The notes beneath the pieces were generated by a model. That model had not been told where the DNA came from, made no database searches, and worked only from the letters and a program-made list of their open reading frames with translations. A stretch of 38,916 nt of DNA from Alphaproteobacteria bacterium (GTDB lineage Bacteria > Pseudomonadota > Alphaproteobacteria > DSM-16000 > Inquilinaceae). Location: contig JAAAOG010000141.1 of the NCBI GenBank assembly GCA_009909005.1, positions 1-38,916 on the forward strand. The letters are read 5' to 3'. Shown here in pieces: positions 32,765-38,916 of the stretch; position 1 is the first letter of the stretch; the number at the start of each line of letters is the position of its first letter. The position numbers and the translations under genes are program-made.

Positions 32765-32829
32765 GCGGCCGCACCCGACCGGGCGAAAGTCTTTGACAGC
32801 CCGGCCCGGCCGGTCCGACGCTGAGACCG

Positions 32830-32894
32830 CTCCGGGGCCTCTCCGGGGCCTTCCGGGGCCTCTCCGGGGTCTCTCCGGGTCCCCTCCGGGGACT
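32830..32894. repeat. six ~11-bp tandem repeats before dapB
   Basis: Units of CTCCGGGGCCT with small changes (one 10 nt, the others 11 nt) run head to tail between pgsA and dapB. They end 40 nt before the dapB ATG, so copy number could influence its expression. Confidence 0.9.
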
Positions 32895-32934
32895 GCCCGC
32901 GCCCTGTCTTCACCCGACGCTGTAGGAACGCATC

Positions 32935-33732
32935 ATGAGAATCGGCATCACCGGCTGTGCCGGGCGCATGGGCCTTATGCTGATCCGCCAGGTCCTGACC
33001 AATGAGGGCTGCACGCTGGGCGGCGCCGTCGAACAGCCGGGCGCGGCGGCGGTCGGCCGCGATGCCGGCCTCCTGGCGGGCCTTGGCGAGACCGGCGTGA
33101 TCGTCGGCGACGACCCGGCGGTGCTGTTCGCCGGGGTCGACGCGGTGATCGACTTCACCGTCCCGGCGGCGACGGCGGATTTCTCGGCCCTGGCGGCGCA
33201 GGCGCGCACCGCGCACGTCATCGGCACCACCGGCCTGTCGCCGGCCCAGCAGACCGCCATCGAGAAGGCCGCCCGCCACACCGCCATCGTCCAGGCTGCG
33301 AATATGAGCCTGGGCGTGAACCTGCTGCTCGCCCTGGTGGAGCGGGTGGCGGCGACGCTGGACGACAGCTTCGATATCGAAATCGTCGAAATGCACCACC
33401 GCCATAAGGTCGACGCGCCCTCCGGGACCGCCCTGGCGCTGGGGCGGGCCGCCGCCGCCGGCCGCGACATCCCGTTCGAGGATCATGCGGTGCGTGCCCG
33501 CGAGGGGCATACCGGCCCGCGGCGCCGCGGCGATATCGGCTTCGCGACGCTGCGCGGCGGCGATGTGGTCGGCGAGCACAATGTCCATTTCGCCGGGCCG
33601 GCCGAGCGCCTGGAACTGACGCACAAGGCCGGCGGCCGGGAAATCTTCGCTGCCGGCGCGGTGCGGGCGGCGCAATGGACAGCCGCCCGGCCGCCGGGAC
33701 TTTATTCCATGCGCGACGTGCTGGGGCTGTGA
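32935..33732 (+). CDS. dapB: 4-hydroxy-tetrahydrodipicolinate reductase
   Basis: 265 residues, lysine/diaminopimelate pathway. The NAD(P)-binding start is MRIGITGCAGRMG. The substrate motif EMHHRHKVDAPSGTA contains His154, His155 and Lys158, matching the catalytic set. AGGA lies 7-8 nt before the ATG. Confidence 0.97.
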   Translation: MRIGITGCAGRMGLMLIRQVLTNEGCTLGGAVEQPGAAAVGRDAGLLAGLGETGVIVGDDPAVLFAGVDAVIDFTVPAATADFSALAAQARTAHVIGTTGLSPAQQTAIEKAARHTAIVQAANMSLGVNLLLALVERVAATLDDSFDIEIVEMHHRHKVDAPSGTALALGRAAAAGRDIPFEDHAVRAREGHTGPRRRGDIGFATLRGGDVVGEHNVHFAGPAERLELTHKAGGREIFAAGAVRAAQWTAARPPGLYSMRDVLGL

Positions 33733-33737
33733 GCGGC

Positions 33738-34169
33738 TTACCGGCCCGCGATCATGTCGCGCATGTGATTGGCTTCGACCTCGACCTCGTCCAGGCGGTG
33801 GCGCATCAGGTCGGTCATCGAGATGACGCCGCACAGCACGCCGTTCTCCACCACCGGCAGGTGGCGGAAGCGGCGGTGCGACATCACGGCCATGACATGG
33901 TCGGACTTGTCCTTGACGGAGCAGGTCACGACCTCGCGTGTCATAACGTCCGCAACCTTCTGGTCGAGGGCGCTCGCCCCCTGTTCGGCGATGGTCCGCA
34001 CCAGGTCGCGTTCCGAGATAATGCCCTGAATGGTCCGGCCGTCCTCGCTGACGATCAGGGCGCCGAACTTGCCTTCGGACAGCTTGTGGGCGACATCGGC
34101 CAACGGTGCGTCGGGGCGAATGGTAACGACCTCGCGCCCCTTGATCCGGAGCAGTCTCTCGACGGTCAT
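33738..34169 (-). CDS. CBS-domain pair protein
   Basis: 143 residues, two CBS motifs in tandem (VVTIRPDAPLADVAHKLSEGKFGALIVSEDG...GIISERDLVR; VVTCSVKDKSDHVMAVMSHRRFRHLPVVENG...GVISMTDLMR). Such pairs bind adenosyl nucleotides. There is no enzyme domain. ATG 34169 follows GGAGGGAAGGCTC. Confidence 0.92.
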   Translation of the reverse strand: MTVERLLRIKGREVVTIRPDAPLADVAHKLSEGKFGALIVSEDGRTIQGIISERDLVRTIAEQGASALDQKVADVMTREVVTCSVKDKSDHVMAVMSHRRFRHLPVVENGVLCGVISMTDLMRHRLDEVEVEANHMRDMIAGR

Positions 34170-34531
34170 GAGCCTTCCCTCCTCAACCAAAGTCGTGAAC
34201 GAACGCTGGGAGAACAGCGGTGGCCCCCATGTCCGGAGAAATCCACCCCAGTTTCCACCTTATTCTTGCTTTAGCCGGCCGAGTCCAGGATGAAGCGCGC
34301 CGGCACCGGAAGATTTCGTGTCGCCGGCGCGAGAATGCAACAGCAGAACAGATGAAACCAAACAGGAATTCTGCTGCACCGCAGAATTCTCCAAGATTGC
34401 ATCCGTGAAATACCCACCAGGGCCCGGCCGACCACACCGCACTGCAGTATTTTTTGTGGCGAGTTTTCCGCGCAGCACGCGGCAGGCCGCCGCCGGCAGC
34501 CTTGCCTCGCCCGATCGCGGCACCCGGCCGG
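34170..34531. other. intergenic region between CBS gene and dksA
   Basis: About 360 nt upstream of the CBS gene and downstream of dksA. It contains the inverted repeat at 34366-34389 and is slightly less GC-rich than its flanks. No credible ORF. Confidence 0.5.
34366..34389. promoter_or_regulatory. 9-bp inverted repeat, possible operator or terminator hairpin
   Basis: GAATTCTGC, loop TGCACC, GCAGAATTC. The arms are perfect and AT-containing, unlike the region's average. It lies about 150 nt past the dksA stop and about 200 nt upstream of the CBS start. No T-run is present on either side. Confidence 0.4.
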
Positions 34532-34951
34532 CTATTCGTCGCGCTGGGTACGCTCCAGGCGTTCGTGGCGTTCCTGTGCCTCGACGCTCAGGGTGGCGAC
34601 AGGCCGGGCTTCCAGCCGGCGAATCGAGATCGGGTCGCCGGTGATCTCGCAATAGCCATAGCTGCCATCTTCCAGGCGCTCCAGCGCCGCATCGATCTTG
34701 GACAGCAGCTTGCGCTCGCGGTCGCGGGCCCGCAGCTCCAGAGAGCGGTCGGTTTCCAGCGAGGCGCGGTCGGCAAGGTCCGGCTCGGTGAGGCCGGTTT
34801 CCTGCAGGTGCGACAGCGTTTCGTCGGATTCCCGCAGGATCTCCGACCGCCAGCGCAGCAGCTTGTCCCGGAAATAGGCGCGCATGACCGGGTTCATGAA
34901 GGGCTCGTCTTCCGACGGCCGGTAATCCGGGGGGACCAACGTTGTGGACAT
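34532..34951 (-). CDS. dksA: RNA polymerase-binding transcription factor DksA, cysteine-poor form
   Basis: 139 residues. The coiled-coil (MRAYFRDKLLRWRSEILRES...ASLETDRSLELRARDRERKLLSKIDAALERL) and zinc-finger-region fold (YGYCEITGDPISIRRLEARP) are clear. Only one of the four zinc cysteines remains, as is common in alphaproteobacterial DksA. It modulates rRNA and stress promoters with ppGpp. The open frame is longer, but MSTTLVPPDY at 34951 fits the family start. Confidence 0.93.
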   Translation of the reverse strand: MSTTLVPPDYRPSEDEPFMNPVMRAYFRDKLLRWRSEILRESDETLSHLQETGLTEPDLADRASLETDRSLELRARDRERKLLSKIDAALERLEDGSYGYCEITGDPISIRRLEARPVATLSVEAQERHERLERTQRDE

Positions 34952-35235
34952 TGTCTCAGGCGGCTCGTTTTCGCAGTGTGGCGTCGCCCCGGCGGCCGGA
35001 CGGAGTGCTCGATCCCCCTGCCGGCCGGTTCCGGTCTCCGGTCCGGGCCGCATCGGTGCGGGCCGGTCCCTTGGCAGGGACTCCTTTCGCACCGACCGAC
35101 CATCCGGGCCGCGGCACTATAATCGCGCCCCCCTGGTTGGACAATAGCGGCACCGGAGGCAATGCATAACCGTCCGACCCTTGCCGATCGACAGCCGCCC
35201 GGGGAATGCTGCACTGCAAAACGCCCGGAGGCGCA

Positions 35236-35688
35236 TTACTGACCGCCATCGCGGCCGGTCATGCGGCCGGCCTCCCACTTCGCCAGTTCGACTTGCGCCC
35301 GCAGATCGATTTCTTCGAGCACGGCCTCCAGGCGGGGGTCGTCCACCTCGGCCCGTTCGCTCTCGACCAGCCGGGCGAGGTCCTTCAGCTTCCAGTGCGG
35401 GATCGTGCCGAGCAGAAGGTCGCGCCGCAAATCCTCCAGCCGGTCGAGCAGCGCTTCCGCCCGCCTCTTGGCGCGGCGGCGCTGGAGGGTCACCTCGTCC
35501 ACTTCCTGGGCGACCAGCAGGCTCATCGGCCCGCTGACCGCCGCGGCGGCGGAACTCCCGGCGCTGGCCGTGGTGCCGCGGGCAAGCCCGCTCAACTCTT
35601 GCAGGAAACCGCCGCCCGATGCGCGGGCGGTGGAGCGCGACACGGGCGATCCCGGGGGTCTCAGCGTGTCAGGCGCGTGAATCTTCAT
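35236..35688 (-). CDS. fliX: flagellar assembly protein FliX
   Basis: 150 residues, with KIHAPDTLRP at the start and LLDRLEDLRRDLLLGTIPHWKLKDLARLVE and DDPRLEAVLEEIDLRAQVELAKWE at the end. FliX links flagellar basal body assembly to transcription by the activator FlbD in Caulobacter. The frame is open upstream, but MKIHAP at 35688 with GGAG ~10 nt upstream fits. A perfect CtrA box lies ~150 nt upstream, and flgI is divergent beyond the HPF gene. Confidence 0.92.
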   Translation of the reverse strand: MKIHAPDTLRPPGSPVSRSTARASGGGFLQELSGLARGTTASAGSSAAAAVSGPMSLLVAQEVDEVTLQRRRAKRRAEALLDRLEDLRRDLLLGTIPHWKLKDLARLVESERAEVDDPRLEAVLEEIDLRAQVELAKWEAGRMTGRDGGQ

Positions 35689-35839
35689 CAAGCCCGACTC
35701 CATGCGGGTGGGCACTGCCGTCATGTCGAAGGTCGGCCGTCGGCGTCGCCCAGGCACGAGGGTCGATGGCCGCCGACGTTTCGTGGCGTTGCCGGGGAGG
35801 CCGACGCCAATGCACCGGTTTCACTTTCGGACGTCAACC

Positions 35840-35855
35840 TTAAGCGCGGGTTAAC
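35840..35855. promoter_or_regulatory. CtrA binding box upstream of fliX
   Basis: TTAA, seven bases, TTAAC: the full CtrA consensus, at 35840-35855 and about 150 nt before fliX. CtrA controls flagellar genes in alphaproteobacteria. Its presence next to fliX makes chance unlikely. Confidence 0.7.
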
Positions 35856-35928
35856 GCTGGAGGGGCCAAATCTTCGACAGGCATGGACTTCTGCTTTTCA
35901 TCAGGCAATTTCAAGAACCGCGAGCCGC

Positions 35929-36507
35929 TCAGCCGCGTCGCGCCTCCGGCCCGTGCCGTTTGACGAAGCGGGCCTGGGGCCCGTAGGCGCTTTCCGCCTC
36001 GGCGACGGCATAGAGCACCTCGTCGCCGGTTTCGAGCCGGTCATAGATCTCGTCCTCGACCACCGTGTCGTGGAAAAAGAGGAGGTTCCCGTCGGCCCGC
36101 TCGATGAAACCGTCGCGCCGGTCGCGGTTCAGCCGGGCGATCCGGCCGCGGTCCGGCCCCTGATCGTGCGTCTTGACCTGACGTCTCTGCTTTTCCTTGA
36201 CGTCGTCGATCTGCCGCATCACCGCGCCGAAGGCCTCGCTGAGTGCCGTCCAGACCGTGTGGGCGCCGGCCGGCTCTGGCACGGTCGCCTCGCGCTTGGC
36301 GAAGACGCGGTCCTTTTCCAGGCTCACCTCGACATGGATTTCCAACAGGTGCTTGTGCCCGTGCCGGTGGGCGGACTCGACGGTGACGCGCGCGCCGACG
36401 ATGATATCCTCGAACCGATCGAGCTTGGCGATCATCGTGTCGACATGGTTACGGATCGTGTCTCCCGGATCGAAACCACGAAAGGCCAGCTCTACCGGAA
36501 CCGGCAT
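35929..36507 (-). CDS. HPF/RaiA ribosome hibernation domain fused to a cold-shock-like domain
   Basis: 192 residues. Residues 1-~105 resemble the HPF/YfiA fold (PVELAFRGFDPGDTIRNHVDTMIAKLDRFEDIIVGARVTVE). Residues ~120-185 (GRIARLNRDRRDGFIERADGNLLFFHDTVV...GDEVLYAVAEAESAYGPQARFV) form a cold-shock RNA-binding domain. It would inactivate or protect ribosomes under stress. It lies between fliX and flgI and has its own promoter region. Confidence 0.9.
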   Translation of the reverse strand: MPVPVELAFRGFDPGDTIRNHVDTMIAKLDRFEDIIVGARVTVESAHRHGHKHLLEIHVEVSLEKDRVFAKREATVPEPAGAHTVWTALSEAFGAVMRQIDDVKEKQRRQVKTHDQGPDRGRIARLNRDRRDGFIERADGNLLFFHDTVVEDEIYDRLETGDEVLYAVAEAESAYGPQARFVKRHGPEARRG

Positions 36508-36637
36508 GGCGTTCTCCTTTTCCGTTCCATTACCGTCATGGATGAAAAACGCGTGGGCGGCGGCGCCGGTTCCCTTGCCGGCGGCCGGCGGCCGGCGGCC
36601 CGGGCCGGCGATTTTTTGGTAAACAGGGGGATGCGCT

Positions 36638-36652
36638 TTAAGCCGGCCTTAA
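36638..36652. promoter_or_regulatory. CtrA binding box upstream of flgI
   Basis: TTAA, seven bases (GCCGGCC), TTAA, about 185 nt before the flgI ATG. It matches the CtrA half-site pair and mirrors the box upstream of fliX. Confidence 0.65.
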
Positions 36653-36835
36653 GCCTGACTCTGTCATGAGATGGGCAAGACTTGCCGCCAGCCTGGCAGG
36701 GCCTGCCGGCCGGACGTGCGGGCCGCCCGCTCCCGTCAAGCGCTTTGCCGGCTGGATCAGGGGCTTAAGGGGGCCGGCGTGATGGCGCGGCCTTTGCTTA
36801 TCGCTTGTGGGAATCCGAAACGGAGGCGTTCCTTC

Positions 36836-38011
36836 ATGGTCCGATACGGGAAAGGCGGGGACCCGGCCGGCATCGGCCGCAGGCCGGCACGGCATCGCCT
36901 CGCGGCGCTGGCCCTGGCGCTGCTCGCCGTCCTGCCTCTGGCCTTCGGGCCCGGTCCGGCCCGCGGCGAGGCCCGCATCAAGGATATCGTCGACATCGAA
37001 GGGGTGCGCGAGAACCTGCTGGTCGGCTATGGTCTGGTGGTCGGCCTGAACGGTACCGGCGACGGGCTGAACGGCTCGCCCTTCACCGAGCAGAGCCTGA
37101 TCGGCATGCTGGAGCGGTTGGGCGTCAATATCCGGGCCGAGAACCTCGACACCGACAATGTCGCCGCGGTCATGGTCACCGCGACGCTGCCGGCCTTCTC
37201 CCGCCAGGGCAGCCGCATCGACGTCACCGTCGCCTCGCTGGGCGATGCGGAGAGCCTGCTCGGCGGCCAGCTGCTGGTGACGCCGCTGCTCGGCGCGGAT
37301 GGGGAGGTCTATGCCGTCGCCCAGGGCGCCCTGTCGGTCGGCGGTTTCGCCGTCGCCGGCGACGCGCAGAGCGTCACCCAGGGCGTGCCGACGACCGGGC
37401 GCATCCCCAATGGCGCCATTGTCGAGCGCGAACTGCCCTTCGAGTTCGGCGAGCTCGGCAATATCCAGCTGTCGCTGCACAATCCGGATTTCACGACGGC
37501 GCGCCGGATCATGGAGGCGATCAACGCCCGCTTCGGCCGGCAGCTGGCCCGGGCCACCGACCCCTCGACCGTGCAGATCGACGTGCCGGCCGACCGGGCC
37601 AACGATGTGGTCGGGCTGGTGACCGAGATCGAGCAGCTGCGGATCGTGCCCGACCAGGTGGCGCGGGTGGTGGTCGACGAGCGCACCGGCGTCATCGTCA
37701 TGGGCGAGAATGTCCGGGTCAGCACCGTTGCCATCGCCCAGGGCAACCTCACCGTGCGGATCACCGAGACGCCGCAGGTCTCCCAGCCCAACCCGTTCAG
37801 CGAGGGCGGCACGACCGAAGTGGTGCCGCGCACGCAGATTGAGATCGACCAGGGCGAGGACAATCGCCTGGGCGTGGTCGAAGAGAGCGTCAGCCTGCAG
37901 GACCTCGTACAGGCGCTGAACGCGCTGGGCGTCGGCCCGCGCGACATGATCTCCATTCTGCAGGCGATCGAGGCCGCCGGCGCCCTGCAGGCGACCATCG
38001 ACGTGATGTAA
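36836..38011 (+). CDS. flgI: flagellar P-ring protein FlgI
   Basis: 391 residues. A signal peptide (RHRLAALALALLAVLPLAFG) leads to ARIKDIVDIEGVRENLLVGYGLVVGLNGTGDG, the typical FlgI start, and it ends LNALGVGPRDMISILQAIEAAGALQA. The protein forms the periplasmic P-ring. The frame is open upstream; the ATG at 36836 has GGAGG about 9 nt before it. It is the first gene of a flagellar operon with the rod-binding and FlgN-like genes. Confidence 0.96.
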   Translation: MVRYGKGGDPAGIGRRPARHRLAALALALLAVLPLAFGPGPARGEARIKDIVDIEGVRENLLVGYGLVVGLNGTGDGLNGSPFTEQSLIGMLERLGVNIRAENLDTDNVAAVMVTATLPAFSRQGSRIDVTVASLGDAESLLGGQLLVTPLLGADGEVYAVAQGALSVGGFAVAGDAQSVTQGVPTTGRIPNGAIVERELPFEFGELGNIQLSLHNPDFTTARRIMEAINARFGRQLARATDPSTVQIDVPADRANDVVGLVTEIEQLRIVPDQVARVVVDERTGVIVMGENVRVSTVAIAQGNLTVRITETPQVSQPNPFSEGGTTEVVPRTQIEIDQGEDNRLGVVEESVSLQDLVQALNALGVGPRDMISILQAIEAAGALQATIDVM

Positions 38012-38048
38012 GGCGCAAAGAGGCGCTGAGCCGGAAAGAGCCCAAGTG

Positions 38049-38384
38049 ATGATCGAGAGTTCCGCCGCCGCCGAGGCGGCCTTCGCCCGCAACCCCCTGG
38101 CCGCCGGCCTCGACAGGCCGCCGGCCGCCGGCACCGTGCAGAACGCGGCACAGATCCGCGCTGCCGCGCACGAATTCGAGGCCGTCTTCCTCTCGCAGAT
38201 GCTGGGGCACATGTTTTCCGGCATCGAAACCGACGGGCTGTTCGGCGGCGGCCGCAGCGAGGAAATGTTTCGTTCACTCATGATCAATGAGTATGGGCGT
38301 CAGATCAGCGAAGCGGGCGGCATCGGCATCGCCGACGCGGTGATGGCCGAGATGCTGCGGATCCAGGAAGGATCGTCGTCATGA
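38049..38384 (+). CDS. flgJ: flagellar rod-binding protein (FlgJ N-domain type)
   Basis: 111 residues. AAHEFEAVFLSQMLGHMFSGI and EEMFRSLMINEYGRQISEAGGIGIADAVMAEML are the FlgJ N-terminal rod-cap domain. It lacks the C-terminal muramidase, as usual in alphaproteobacteria. A GTG at 38046 is an alternative start. Its stop overlaps the next gene (ATGA). Confidence 0.92.
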   Translation: MIESSAAAEAAFARNPLAAGLDRPPAAGTVQNAAQIRAAAHEFEAVFLSQMLGHMFSGIETDGLFGGGRSEEMFRSLMINEYGRQISEAGGIGIADAVMAEMLRIQEGSSS

Positions 38385-38833
38385 CCCCGAAACCATCCAC
38401 CCCGATCGATGACCTGATCGTCGAGACCACCGGGACCATCGACCGGCTGATTGCCCTGCTCGACCAGGAGACGGAGGCGGCGACCGCCCAGGACATGGAC
38501 CTCGTCTCCAGCCTGCAGCAACGCAAGGCGCTGCTGGCCGAAGCGCATCTGCGCAATGTCCAGGCGCTGAACCAGCGCGGTGCGGAGGCCAAACAGGCCG
38601 ACCCCGGCGTGCTGGAGGATTTCGCCGCCGCCCGCGACGAGCTGGGGGCGGCGCTGCAGGACAATCTCCGCGCCCTCGACATCGCACGCTCGGCCGCGCA
38701 AAGAGTGTTCACGATCATCGCCGAATCGGCCCGCCGCGCCGCCCACCCGGTCGACAATTATTCGGCCGAGGGCATCACCCCGGCCGCCGGCCCGCCGCAC
38801 TGCACCTCCGTCGCCCTCGACCGCCGGTATTGA
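38381..38833 (+). CDS. FlgN-like flagellar export chaperone
   Basis: 150 residues, mostly helical (IDRLIALLDQETEAATAQDMDLVSSLQQRKALLAEAHLRNVQAL), in the position where an FlgN-type protein follows flgJ. FlgN escorts hook-filament junction proteins. Similarity is to the fold and operon position rather than to sharp motifs. It overlaps flgJ by 4 nt. Confidence 0.75.
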   Translation: MTPKPSTPIDDLIVETTGTIDRLIALLDQETEAATAQDMDLVSSLQQRKALLAEAHLRNVQALNQRGAEAKQADPGVLEDFAAARDELGAALQDNLRALDIARSAAQRVFTIIAESARRAAHPVDNYSAEGITPAAGPPHCTSVALDRRY

Positions 38834-38892
38834 CGCGGGCATCACGTCCCGACATGCGACGGCGCCCTCTTCCATCCGGCAAAGCCCGGAGC

Positions 38893-38910
38893 GGCGGCGT
38901 CCCCGCCGCC
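38893..38910. terminator. GC hairpin at the right edge
   Basis: GGCGGCG, loop TCCC, CGCCGCC, about 60 nt past the FlgN-like stop. It may end the flagellar transcript, though any T-run would lie beyond the window. Confidence 0.4.
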
Positions 38911-38916
38911 GAAGCC

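Noticed and set aside
36660-36760. Sigma54 promoter upstream of flgI
   Set aside because: GG and GC dinucleotides are present in TGGCAGGGCCTGCC and nearby, but they are 8 rather than 10 nt apart, so the -24/-12 spacing fails.

Overview
The window looks like the chromosome of a GC-rich, flagellated alphaproteobacterium, probably Rhodospirillales-like. This rests on gene content: ubiquinol-cytochrome c chaperone, single-cysteine DksA, FliX, CtrA-type TTAA-N7-TTAA boxes next to flagellar genes, and the yceD-rpmF-plsX-fabH-ihfA-merR string. No taxon-specific marker was compared, so the order is an inference.

Layout. (1) 1-2.9 kb is a foreign, AT-rich island. It carries a transposase tail, a three-gene leftward operon (Mrr-like PD-(D/E)XK nuclease, soluble histidine kinase, stand-alone receiver) and the last ~40 codons of an RND efflux pump at its right edge. 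(2) 2.9-11.3 kb is core: a doubly frameshifted small gene, a large MscS channel, tRNA-Val(GAC), and the leftward cluster CBP3-like chaperone, yceD, rpmF, plsX, fabH, ihfA, merR, with bamE divergent. (3) 11.4-15.1 kb holds a vanadium-haloperoxidase-like protein with N-terminal repeats and a BadI-type ring-opening hydrolase. (4) 15.1-19.6 kb is a toxin-antitoxin-rich stretch: three CRISPR-repeat-like hairpins, a promoter with an overlapping operator, a frameshifted hicA with intact hicB, a decayed antitoxin/PIN pair, and vapBC with a second tandem vapB. An FAH-family hydrolase and exonuclease III sit among them. (5) 20.6-25.2 kb is a guanidine module: a guanidine-I (ykkC) riboswitch, a three-part ABC importer, a GdmH-like guanidine hydrolase and a small overlapping unknown gene. 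(6) 25.2-34.2 kb carries ribA, a PhoB-type regulator, an MBL-fold hydrolase, a methyltransferase, an adenylate cyclase, pgsA, dapB and a CBS protein. (7) 34.5-38.9 kb carries dksA, fliX, an HPF/cold-shock fusion, and flgI, a flgJ-type rod-binding gene and a flgN-like gene, with a perfect CtrA box upstream of fliX and another upstream of flgI.

The least described candidates are the nuclease/kinase/receiver cassette, which has the layout of a phospho-signalling defence system, and the CRISPR-repeat-like elements upstream of hicAB. The best supported functional unit is the riboswitch-controlled guanidine uptake and hydrolysis operon, whose last small gene has no known role.
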